A stretch of 64,000 bases of DNA from Halorientalis pallida (GTDB taxonomy: Archaea; Halobacteriota; Halobacteria; Halobacteriales; Haloarculaceae), in contig NZ_RDFA01000001.1 of NCBI RefSeq assembly GCF_004118325.1, positions 634,742-698,741 on the forward strand. The letters are read 5' to 3'. Both the position numbers and the translations under genes were made by a program. Each line of letters begins with the position of its first letter. Position 1 is the first letter of the stretch. Positions 9,413-15,826 of this stretch are shown here, piece by piece. Under the pieces are notes generated by a model that was not told the origin of the DNA, did no database searches, and saw only the letters and a program-made list of their open reading frames with translations.

Positions 9413-10089
9413 TCCTCGCGGCCGGCGAGGGGAGCCGGATGGGCGGTGCCACGGCGGACGTGCCCAAGGCGTTCATGGACCTCGCAGGGCGGACGCTGTA
9501 CGAGCGCCAGCGGGCCGCCATCGACCCGCACACGCAGGCCGTCACGGTCGTGTTAGGCCACGCTTACGAGAACGTCCAGGACCAGGTCGGGGACGCACGC
9601 ACGGTCGTCCTCGAAGACTGGGACGACTACGAGAACGCCGAATCCCTTCGGCGCGGCCTCCGGGGCGTCGACGACGACGTCCTCGTGGTCAACGGGGACG
9701 TCGTGGTCACCGAAGGCGTGGTCGCCCGACTGCGTGCGCGGCACGCCGCTTCCGACGGGTGTAACGTCGTCGCCTGCCTTCCCGGACGGCAGGCGGAAGC
9801 CACGGCGATCCGGTGTGACGACCGCGGCCGCGTCACCGACTACGGCCTCATCACCGGCCGCCGCCACGCGGGCGTGGGCGTCCTCGACCGATCGAGCCTC
9901 GACGCCGCCCGAAACTGGCTCGCGGCCCACCGCCGCGAGTGGTACCCCGGCCTCTACACCGCCATCGAAACCGAGGCCGTCGCCATCCCTGCCGCCCACC
10001 ACATCGAGATCAACTACCCACGGGACCGGATCGCGGCGCGGGGCAAACTCCCCTTGAACCCCACCGACGAACTCGACGTTGGCACGTGA
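9400..10089 (+). CDS. LicC-like NTP transferase (probable CTP:phosphoalcohol cytidylyltransferase)
   Basis: The 229-residue protein begins with the nucleotidyltransferase signature ILAAGEGSRMG and the following PKAF lysine. It then has NAESLRRGL near residue 85 and VNGDVVV near 98, the metal-binding Asp region. This arrangement resembles LicC-type CTP:phosphocholine cytidylyltransferases and their relatives more than full-length glucose-1-phosphate enzymes, which carry C-terminal beta-helices missing here. The start codon overlaps the 3' end of the glycerophosphotransferase gene, so the two are probably translated together. The inferred role is supplying the CDP-activated phosphoalcohol used by that enzyme. 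Nucleotide and substrate specificity are not proven. Confidence 0.82.
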   Translation: MHAVILAAGEGSRMGGATADVPKAFMDLAGRTLYERQRAAIDPHTQAVTVVLGHAYENVQDQVGDARTVVLEDWDDYENAESLRRGLRGVDDDVLVVNGDVVVTEGVVARLRARHAASDGCNVVACLPGRQAEATAIRCDDRGRVTDYGLITGRRHAGVGVLDRSSLDAARNWLAAHRREWYPGLYTAIETEAVAIPAAHHIEINYPRDRIAARGKLPLNPTDELDVGT

Positions 10090-10230
10090 CCGTAGCGACC
10101 GAGTACTCCCGTTCAGCGACCCTTATCGCGGCGTAGCGCTCCTGCGTGTCGGACTCTCACCGCCGTCCGGTACTACCGGGTGGCGTAGCTTGCGATACTG
10201 TTAACCCCGTCCTACACCTGGCCTCAGGTG

Positions 10231-10893
10231 ATGGAGATCATCGGTCACCGGGGATGCGCCGATCAGTGTCCGGAAAACACCGTCGCCGCGGTCGAACGCG
10301 CCGCCCGGTACGTCGACGCGGTCGAAGTCGACGTGCGCCGCTGTGGCTCCGGTGAACTCGTCGTCTTCCACGACGAACGTGTCGACGAGTTGACCGACGG
10401 CACCGGTCGCGTGGACGACCTCACGCTCGCCGAACTCCGCGCGCTCGACGTGGCGGACTCCGGCGAACCGGTCCCCCGCCTCGGCGACGTCCTCGACGCA
10501 GTTCCACCGGGCGTCGGCACGCAACTGGAGCTCAAAGAGACCGGCCTCGCACCCGACGTTCGCGACCTGCTCGCGCAGTACACCGTCGACGCGGCCATCT
10601 CCTCGTTTCGCCCCGCCGCCCTCGAAGCGGCGCTCGCCCTCGACTGGAACGTCCCGACGGGCTACCTGTTCGCGGAGAATCCATGGTCGAACCTGCAGAC
10701 AGCGGTCGAGCTGGGCTGTGATGCGGTCCACCCCCACTACGATCTCTGTATCGAGACCGACGTGGTCGACCAGGCCCACCGCGAAGGGCTGGACGTGATC
10801 GCCTGGAAAGCCGCCAAGACCCGTGAGGAGATCGCCAACCTGCGGGCCGCCGGCGTCGACGGCGTCACCGCCGACCGCTGGGACATCGCGTGA
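10231..10893 (+). CDS. Glycerophosphodiester phosphodiesterase
   Basis: The 220-residue protein is a GDPD-family TIM barrel. It has GHRG at residues 5-8, PENT near 14-17, EVDVR near 36 and FHDE near 50, which together hold the catalytic His pair and metal-binding Glu/Asp. It ends with GVDGVTADRW. There is no signal peptide, so it is cytoplasmic. GTG 10228 directly precedes ATG 10231; I chose ATG. It follows the cytidylyltransferase-like gene by about 140 bases on the same strand. It could recycle or trim glycerol-phosphate products of the two upstream genes, which is inference from context. Confidence 0.9.
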   Translation: MEIIGHRGCADQCPENTVAAVERAARYVDAVEVDVRRCGSGELVVFHDERVDELTDGTGRVDDLTLAELRALDVADSGEPVPRLGDVLDAVPPGVGTQLELKETGLAPDVRDLLAQYTVDAAISSFRPAALEAALALDWNVPTGYLFAENPWSNLQTAVELGCDAVHPHYDLCIETDVVDQAHREGLDVIAWKAAKTREEIANLRAAGVDGVTADRWDIA

Positions 10894-10983
10894 ATCTTGG
10901 GGCTGGCCGCTGTATCACCGGCCGGCCGATGACGAACCCGCGGTTCCGAGCCGGCCTGACGACCCGGCCGTGACGAACCCTAT

Positions 10984-10994
10984 GAGTGCCGAGG
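10984..10994 (+). repeat. Left candidate attachment core (direct repeat)
   Basis: GAGTGCCGAGG here is repeated exactly at 15794-15804. It lies 91 bases after the phosphodiesterase stop codon, where composition changes from GC-rich to AT-rich. No tRNA gene is recognisable at this site. Confidence 0.55.
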
Positions 10995-10996
10995 TC

Positions 10997-11020
10997 TGCA
11001 TCTCTTACCTAAGAGATGCA
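10997..11020. repeat. Perfect 24-bp palindrome at the left end of the element
   Basis: TGCATCTCTTA and its exact reverse complement flank a 2-bp CC centre. The 11-bp arms match the arm length of Xer/tyrosine recombinase half-sites, but dif-type spacers are usually longer. It may be a recombinase accessory site, an operator or a hairpin. It lies 2 bp from the candidate attachment core. Confidence 0.6.
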
Positions 11021-11119
11021 CTCGTTATTGAACAAATGCAAAGCGAAGCATCCAGAACTAGTCTGCTAACCGGAGAATATATCAATAAATCACACACCGT
11101 AGCGATCCACACGGGAACC

Positions 11120-11335
11120 ATGGAAGACGGCGAGGACCAGTTCCATAAGAAATTCACTCCGCATACGTTTCGGACGGTGTTCACGACGCTGATGCGGAAT
11201 CAAGGAATGAAACAGCACGTCCTCCAGTACATCCGTGGGGATGCGGAGAGCGAGACGATGGACATCTACACGCGGGTCGACAGAGACGACGTACGGGAGG
11301 AGTATCTGGACTGCATCAAACCGCTGGGTCTGTAG
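11120..11335 (+). pseudogene. Truncated tyrosine recombinase (C-terminal catalytic part only)
   Basis: About 71 residues closely match the C-terminal end of the intact recombinase at 14245-15180. The segment FHKKFTPHTFRTVFTTLMRN, the YIRGDA box and the tyrosine motif MDIYTRVDR are all present. The catalytic Arg I and Lys regions and the DNA-binding N-terminal domain are missing. Similarity begins abruptly at the ATG at 11120. The frame stays open upstream to an ATG at 10982, but those ~46 residues do not resemble the recombinase. It is opposite in orientation to the intact gene. It is probably a remnant from an earlier integration or duplication and inactive on its own. Confidence 0.8.
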
Positions 11336-11358
11336 TTACGCCGACTCGGGCGGAAAGT

Positions 11359-11622
11359 TCAGGGCGGGAGGTGTCGGTCGTAGATGTTCCGGCGATGCCC
11401 GACAGCCTCGACAATCAGGCGGTCGTCCTCTCGGTTCCAGGTGATGATTGCGCGGTAGTCACCGGCCCGGAGTTTGTAGTAGGGGTAGCCGGTCAGTTTC
11501 TCTAATCGGTGGGAGGTCCAGTCTTTCGCCTCGTCGAGTTTCTTCACGAGTCGCTCTTGGGCTTCGGTGTCGAGGCCTTCGAGCAGGTCGAGTGCTTTCG
11601 GCGTCCACTCGACCTCAGTCAT
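11359..11622 (-). CDS. RelE/ParE-family toxin
   Basis: This 87-residue protein has the RelE/ParE fold pattern: a helical N-terminus (WTPKALDLLEGLD), then KLTGYPYYKLRAGDYRAIIT and a C-terminal VGHRRNIYDR. RelE-type toxins cleave mRNA on the ribosome, while ParE types poison gyrase; the sequence alone does not separate them, although the C-terminal HRRNIY is the RelE-like style. Its start overlaps the antitoxin stop by 8 bases, the usual antitoxin-first arrangement. It lies in the integrated element, where such modules often stabilise the DNA. Confidence 0.85.
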   Translation of the reverse strand: MTEVEWTPKALDLLEGLDTEAQERLVKKLDEAKDWTSHRLEKLTGYPYYKLRAGDYRAIITWNREDDRLIVEAVGHRRNIYDRHLPP

Positions 11623-11893
11623 CGATGCCGAGTCGTTCCTTCACGTCTGCCTGGGACACCGTCTCGCCGTCGTCGCGTTGCTCGCGGCTCTCTGCGAGGT
11701 GCTCTAGTGCCTCCTCGGAGAGTTGCGTCGGCGGTTCGACAGCGTCACGGAGCGCATCGCGGACGAACTCGGATTTGCTCGCGTATCCACGTTCTTCCCA
11801 CACCTCATCAACCTCGGCGAGAAGGGTCTTTGGCACCCGGACGTTGATCTTCTCCATTTCTCCGTCCGTGCCGGCGTCGCGGTCGGTGCTCAT
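11615..11893 (-). CDS. Ribbon-helix-helix antitoxin
   Basis: The 92-residue protein contains a ribbon-helix-helix DNA-binding segment, INVRVPKTLLAEVDEVWEER followed by YASKSEFVRDALRDAV. Its acidic C-terminal tail (QADVKERLGIDD) would bind and neutralise the toxin encoded next. I chose ATG 11893 because a perfect inverted repeat, likely its own operator, begins 5 bases upstream. An in-frame start at 11947 would place that operator inside the coding sequence. Antitoxins of this type repress their own operon. Confidence 0.82.
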   Translation of the reverse strand: MSTDRDAGTDGEMEKINVRVPKTLLAEVDEVWEERGYASKSEFVRDALRDAVEPPTQLSEEALEHLAESREQRDDGETVSQADVKERLGIDD

Positions 11894-11897
11894 GTTC

Positions 11898-11917
11898 TGT
11901 GATACGACTGTATCACA
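11898..11917. promoter_or_regulatory. Inverted-repeat operator of the toxin-antitoxin operon
   Basis: TGTGATAC-gact-GTATCACA is a perfect 8-bp inverted repeat with a 4-bp centre, placed 5 bases upstream of the antitoxin start. RHH antitoxins bind such sites to autoregulate. Binding is inferred from position and symmetry. Confidence 0.6.
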
Positions 11918-11959
11918 CAAGAACGTTGGCACTCCGAACGGGACCACTGCGAGCAGGGT

Positions 11960-12493
11960 ATGGGCTTCCAGCCTCAGAAGGTTGATGCGGAGTGCTGGAT
12001 GGGTGAAGATAATGAAAGACCTGTGAGTGTGGATAATTCCACAGTTTTCACTTCAACCTATGATGGTACTGGTGATCTATACGCAATAGCAGAAATACCA
12101 GGCCGTGATGAAGTAAATGAAGAAACCTACTCATGCGTCTGGGGAATGAAAAACGTCGGCTCAACAGCAGACACAAACGTATACGAATCAACAAACAACG
12201 ACCCACTACTAGCTAAAGACGGAGGAAAAACAGAAATAACATACAACACAATTGAAAGCCGTTACGCTGGAGCTGATATAAGTACAGGAACCCCTAGAAA
12301 TGTATGGGCAGACTACCAGCATCCTACTGATGGAGGACTTGATCAAAGAACATATGGATTAAATAATCACTTCTTCCTTAACGGAGAGTATCCTTACTGC
12401 AGTGGTAATGACGCATTTGGAACATTGAGAAATACTGATGTTTTAGATAATATCATATGCGAAGGAGATGGTGGGTTTAGCAATATATCCTGA
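11960..12493 (+). CDS. AT-rich hypothetical protein, possibly N-terminally truncated
   Basis: The frame encodes up to 177 residues; ATG 11999 is an alternative start and coincides with the switch to AT-rich DNA. The product is rich in Asn, Thr, Ser, Tyr and Asp with few basic residues and several Cys (YSCVWGMKN, YPYCSGN, IICEGDGG), as in an extracellular beta-rich domain. Yet there is no signal peptide, which suggests that the 5' end of an exported protein's gene was lost. Codon use (many A/T-ending codons) differs strongly from the chromosome. I recognise no family. Confidence 0.5.
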   Translation: MGFQPQKVDAECWMGEDNERPVSVDNSTVFTSTYDGTGDLYAIAEIPGRDEVNEETYSCVWGMKNVGSTADTNVYESTNNDPLLAKDGGKTEITYNTIESRYAGADISTGTPRNVWADYQHPTDGGLDQRTYGLNNHFFLNGEYPYCSGNDAFGTLRNTDVLDNIICEGDGGFSNIS

Positions 12494-12515
12494 TAAAAAA
12501 GTAAAAATTTGGATT

Positions 12516-13175
12516 TTAGGTGACTCTGGATCTTACCTCATCATAAGCTCCTTCCTGTCTTATTTCATTTACTGTTTCTTGGTCTGTAGGTATTAGTTCT
12601 GGATTTTCGAGAGTTCCTTCGAGGGCTATTGAGGTGCCCCAGCCTTCGCTTTCTTGGATTTGATACATTCCTCTAGCCACGCTTTCAAGATATTGCCTTT
12701 TTTCGGTAGTAGGGTTATCTCTGTAATCTTGTAATGACATCCCGAAGGAGTCAGAAACTAAGGGTGAGCTTACTTCGGTAGTGGCATCAGGGAGATCCCT
12801 GTCAGGATTCACATTATATCCGGTAATCCCCATATCATCTACCAATTCGAATAAAGCGTCTCCTATGTAACTGCCCACTGAAACTATGTTTCCATTCTGG
12901 TTTTCACCAAGACCTAGTATTCCTTCATTCTCTAAGTCTCTTGCCTTCTCATAATCGAATGCTGTTACGTAATGTTCTGGGAACATCGTACCTTCTTCGA
13001 AGGCTTCAGAATCTCTTGCATTACTTACGGTATCCATCTCAAGTGGTGCATTATATAATGAATCTTCAGGGTCTCTAATAACTCTCCTGAATGTATTTTC
13101 ATCTGTAGAATCTGTCATTTCCGCATATTTTACCTCTTGTTCTCCATCTTCCTCATACTGTAGAATTTCTATCAT
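12516..13175 (-). CDS. AT-rich hypothetical acidic protein, element cargo
   Basis: The 219-residue acidic protein has no signal peptide or membrane segment and no motif I recognise. Segments such as GLGENQNGNIVSVGSYIGDA and the helical MSLQDYRDN...ESVARGMYQIQES suggest a globular mixed fold. It is 27 bases downstream of the lipoprotein gene on the same strand and shares its A/T-ending codon use, so the two likely form an operon acquired together from a lower-GC source. No function can be assigned. Confidence 0.6.
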   Translation of the reverse strand: MIEILQYEEDGEQEVKYAEMTDSTDENTFRRVIRDPEDSLYNAPLEMDTVSNARDSEAFEEGTMFPEHYVTAFDYEKARDLENEGILGLGENQNGNIVSVGSYIGDALFELVDDMGITGYNVNPDRDLPDATTEVSSPLVSDSFGMSLQDYRDNPTTEKRQYLESVARGMYQIQESEGWGTSIALEGTLENPELIPTDQETVNEIRQEGAYDEVRSRVT

Positions 13176-13202
13176 GTGGGAAAAGCCGGAGTTAACAAAT
13201 GT

Positions 13203-13919
13203 CTAACTCCACTCATTTGTTCTTTCTCCCCCGCCTGTAGCACCTGTGCTGTTGGGGCTTATAGGCTCTGTTGCTGAAAGTGTTGATAGTTTGTAGTTTG
13301 TGAATCCTGGTTGTATTTGTTGTACTGCGTCTTCTGCTATGTTTGCGACTACGTCATCTGCTAGTCCTGAGCTGTCGACTCCTGCTTCTTGCGTTGCTTG
13401 GATTAGTGCTCTTGTGAATACTATTTCGTCGTCTTCTGCTAGTAGGTCTAGATCTTCGTGTGATTCGCTTACTTCGATGTGTTGTGTTGGGTTGTTGTAG
13501 ATTTCTTCTGCTCTATCTATCATTTGGTCGACGGTCATGTCTAGGCCTGTGCCGTTTGGTGCTGTGCTGCTTGAGGCTGCGTCTTCTGCGTAGGCTCTGT
13601 CGTTTGTCTGCATTTCTTGGTATTCTTCTTCTGTTTTAGAATTTGTGATAGTATTGTCGTAGTTTTCTGGTATGTTGTCGTCTCCTAGGTGTCCTAGTGC
13701 TCCTGTTTGGTCGTCGAAGAAGTATCTTACTGCGTCTTCTGCATCTGCTTCAGTCTGTTGTCCTTCACCTTGGTCTGCATCGCTTCCATCTGTTGTTGTT
13801 CCATCTCCTGAAGGAGGGGTGCTTGATCCTGTGGAGTCTGTGGACTTGGTGCTACAGCCTGCGATGGCGGTACTGAATCCGATGAGTGCGCTGGTCCGCA
13901 CAAAATTACGCCGTCTCAT
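13203..13919 (-). CDS. AT-rich twin-arginine lipoprotein, element cargo
   Basis: The 238-residue protein opens with a twin-arginine signal (RRRNFVRTSALIGF) and a lipobox IAGC with Cys22. A long Ser/Thr/Asp/Gly linker follows, then a helical domain. It should be exported folded and anchored outside the membrane, the haloarchaeal habit for Tat lipoproteins. Codon choice (tct, gct, tgt) is unlike flanking genes, as in the gene that follows it. The mature domain (residues ~60-238) has no recognised family. The haloarchaeal-style signal peptide suggests the donor was also halophilic. Confidence 0.7.
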   Translation of the reverse strand: MRRRNFVRTSALIGFSTAIAGCSTKSTDSTGSSTPPSGDGTTTDGSDADQGEGQQTEADAEDAVRYFFDDQTGALGHLGDDNIPENYDNTITNSKTEEEYQEMQTNDRAYAEDAASSSTAPNGTGLDMTVDQMIDRAEEIYNNPTQHIEVSESHEDLDLLAEDDEIVFTRALIQATQEAGVDSSGLADDVVANIAEDAVQQIQPGFTNYKLSTLSATEPISPNSTGATGGGERTNEWS

Positions 13920-14244
13920 TGATTACCAGTTGGTTGCCAGTCTTGTTTGATATGTTTACTGGTAGACTCAATCAAGATCGAGACCTCCACTTCGCTGACC
14001 ACTGCCTGTTGACGTGACGAAAGACGGGTGGCCATTCGAGCGTTCCCGGAGCTGAGCGAAGTGTCGAAAGCTCCAGTATCCCCAGCAACCGATTTACTGC
14101 TGAACCTCTATTGTTAGCTCTCCGTTCTTGCGGGCTGCCTCCACTTCTTCAGCCGTCAAAAAGACAGATGCACCGATAAGATTCCCCGTCCGGTCTTCCC
14201 ATTCATTCAAATTATGCATTGAGCGAGTTATTCACCTCCGTCTG
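13920..14244. other. Intergenic stretch holding one small frame
   Basis: This stretch separates the divergent-composition cargo (AT-rich) from the recombinase gene. From about 13990 the DNA returns to near-chromosomal composition. It contains the 41-codon frame listed at 14094-14219. Nothing else is supported. Confidence 0.4.
14094..14219 (-). CDS. Small 41-residue protein downstream of the recombinase
   Basis: The frame encodes 41 residues from an ATG at 14219 to TAA at 14094. The product includes GNLIGASVFLTAEEVEAARK followed by a beta-like ELTIEVQQ tail, which looks like an ordered mini-protein rather than random sequence. It begins 25 bases after the recombinase stop on the same strand, so it may be read from the same transcript. 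No family is recognised. Its small size makes the call tentative. Confidence 0.4.
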   Translation of the reverse strand: MHNLNEWEDRTGNLIGASVFLTAEEVEAARKNGELTIEVQQ

Positions 14245-15180
14245 TTACAGTCCAAGGATTTTGACACAGCTGAGATACTCTTCGCGTGCGTCCTCACGGT
14301 CAACTCTGGTGTAGATGTCCATCGTTTCGCTCGCAGCATCACCCCGAATGTACCGGAGGACGTGCTGTTTCATTCCTTGATTCCGCATCAGCGTCGTGAA
14401 CACTGTTCGGTACGTGTGTGGCGTGAACTTCTTGTGGAATCTGTCTTCGCCACGCTCCATCACATCCGCTTGGACAGCCGCCTGCTTTACCGCCCGCTGC
14501 ACCTGTGTTTTCGAGACACGGTTCCCACGGATACTGAGGAACAGGTAGTCTGAATCACCGTGACTCGGGCGAGTGAATTTGAACCGTTCGATGGCCTGGA
14601 TTGTCTCCTCATCGACAGGAACCACCGTCTGCTTCCCTCCCTTCCGCTTTCTCAGCCTGATGAAGCCCTCATCAAGCATGAGGTCGTCCATCTTCACTTC
14701 TAACGCTTCGCTGACCCGGCAACCGGTTTTAGCGAGGAGGACTGCCACGGTTTTGTTCCGAGGGTCAGTCATGTTCCGGATGATTTTGGCACCATTCTCC
14801 CAAGTCGCACAGTCGGGTCGCTTCCGGATCTTCTTTGGAATGTCCTCCAAGACGACAGCAGCAGGATTCCCGGTGATCTCCTCGAACCGTGGGCGTTTCA
14901 TCGTCCAGTCGTAGAAGGCACTCAACGATTCGAGGTACCGCCGCTTCGTATTCTGTGACAGCCCGCGCTGATCCAGCGTAACAACGTAATCTTCGACGTG
15001 ACGCACCGTCACCTCCGAGGGTGAAAGATCCGGAAACTGCTCGTGAAAGAATTTCTTCAGTGTCCGGCTGTAGGAGTTGAGCGTTCGGTGGCTACAGCCG
15101 GTGCTCTGCTTCTTCCGGATGAACTCGTTCACCACGTCGTGCTCGTTTTCGTAGACTGTCTCGTACCAGTCATCTGCCAT
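14245..15180 (-). CDS. Tyrosine recombinase / integrase (XerC/D-like)
   Basis: The 311-residue protein has an N-terminal SAM-like DNA-binding domain (residues ~1-105) and a catalytic domain. Active-site residues are Arg in TGCRVSEALEV (~154), Lys in the RKGGKQTVVPV hairpin (~180), H-x-x-R in PHTYRTVF (~256) and the nucleophile in MDIYTRVDR (~291). The second histidine region usually reads LGH or similar; here it is YIRGDA. The start (15180, or 15186 six bases upstream) overlaps the preceding accessory gene, so the two are translationally coupled. It presumably integrates and excises this element. Confidence 0.9.
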   Translation of the reverse strand: MADDWYETVYENEHDVVNEFIRKKQSTGCSHRTLNSYSRTLKKFFHEQFPDLSPSEVTVRHVEDYVVTLDQRGLSQNTKRRYLESLSAFYDWTMKRPRFEEITGNPAAVVLEDIPKKIRKRPDCATWENGAKIIRNMTDPRNKTVAVLLAKTGCRVSEALEVKMDDLMLDEGFIRLRKRKGGKQTVVPVDEETIQAIERFKFTRPSHGDSDYLFLSIRGNRVSKTQVQRAVKQAAVQADVMERGEDRFHKKFTPHTYRTVFTTLMRNQGMKQHVLRYIRGDAASETMDIYTRVDREDAREEYLSCVKILGL

Positions 15181-15685
15181 CGCCATCACCTCCGTCAGTA
15201 AGCCGCCACCCGTGACCTCTCTCGTACTCCACCTGGTCCTGAGATGCCAGGTAGTAGAGTTCATCCTCAACGGGCTTCCGTAGCTGAGTATCCAACACCC
15301 CACTTTCGACAATCGCGCTCACGATCTCTGGGAGTGTCTGGTACTCTGCTGAGAGAACAGTCTCCAAGAAATCTATATCAGCAATCTCCGTCGTGTCGCT
15401 ATCTCGGTTCTGCTTTCGATCCAACTGGATTTCCAGTTCCTTGATACGACTCTTGAGTTCCGCTATTTTTTCCTCGCTCTGGTGGTGAGCGAGGTAGCCC
15501 TGTTGTCGGTAGGCACGAGCCTCCTGCACCAGTTCGTAGAGGTACTTGCTGGTACTGCGGTAGCCTTTCTCCTCTGCTTCTTCGTCCCATTCTTGCTTAT
15601 CGGGTTCCTTGCAGACGATCTGTGCGACTGTGGAATCGGCTGCAAGGCCGGACGTTTGCTTCCATTGGTCTTTGTTGTCGGACAT
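15170..15685 (-). CDS. Recombinase-linked accessory protein with coiled coil and winged-helix-like end
   Basis: The 171-residue protein overlaps the recombinase start by about 11-17 bases. Residues ~25-60 are helical (KQEWDEEAEEKGYRSTSKYL), ~70-92 form a coiled coil (KIAELKSRIKELEIQLDRK), and ~105-165 resemble a winged helix (LPEIVSAIVESGVLDTQ... then HGWRLT). That arrangement suggests a dimeric DNA-binding protein. Coupling to the integrase suggests a directionality factor, accessory DNA-bending protein or regulator. The function is inferred from context only. Confidence 0.7.
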   Translation of the reverse strand: MSDNKDQWKQTSGLAADSTVAQIVCKEPDKQEWDEEAEEKGYRSTSKYLYELVQEARAYRQQGYLAHHQSEEKIAELKSRIKELEIQLDRKQNRDSDTTEIADIDFLETVLSAEYQTLPEIVSAIVESGVLDTQLRKPVEDELYYLASQDQVEYERGHGWRLTDGGDGDGR

Positions 15686-15754
15686 ACTGACACCTCTTGC
15701 AGGAGGAAGAGAACGGGTCGCCCCGCTTCAGGCCTCTACATGCTCTGATTTACT

Positions 15755-15785
15755 ATCAACTATTTTATATCTTATGTATGTTGAT
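15755..15785. promoter_or_regulatory. AT-rich promoter region with short inverted repeat upstream of the recombinase operon
   Basis: ATCAAC and GTTGAT flank a 19-bp AT-rich core containing tattttatatc. It lies 70-100 bases upstream of the accessory gene start and 9 bases inside the right candidate attachment repeat. It could hold the TATA box of the recombinase operon; the inverted repeat may be an operator. Confidence 0.35.
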
Positions 15786-15793
15786 ATTTACCA

Positions 15794-15804
15794 GAGTGCC
15801 GAGG
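15794..15804 (+). repeat. Right candidate attachment core (direct repeat)
   Basis: This is an exact copy of the 11-mer at 10984-10994. It lies 23 bases from the stop of the convergent lipoprotein gene, where GC-rich sequence resumes. Confidence 0.55.
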
Positions 15805-15826
15805 CCAGCTTTCTCAGCGACACACG

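Larger units (their letters stand above)
10984..15804. mobile_element. Integrated AT-rich element encoding a tyrosine recombinase
   Basis: The segment lies between two convergent GC-rich chromosomal genes. The 11-mer GAGTGCCGAGG occurs at 10984-10994 and again at 15794-15804, and matching continues at several of the next bases. It carries a full recombinase gene with an accessory gene at the right end, a second copy of the recombinase C-terminus at the left end, a toxin-antitoxin pair and cargo genes. Base composition is unlike the flanks: 25 of 60 bases are G+C at 12061-12120, against 42 of 60 at 10261-10320. Ends are inferred from the repeat. Two nested insertions are also possible. Confidence 0.75.

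Noticed and set aside
10984..10994. Attachment core considered as part of a tRNA gene
   Set aside because: No acceptor stem, T-arm (GTTCGAA-type) or cloverleaf can be built around either copy.
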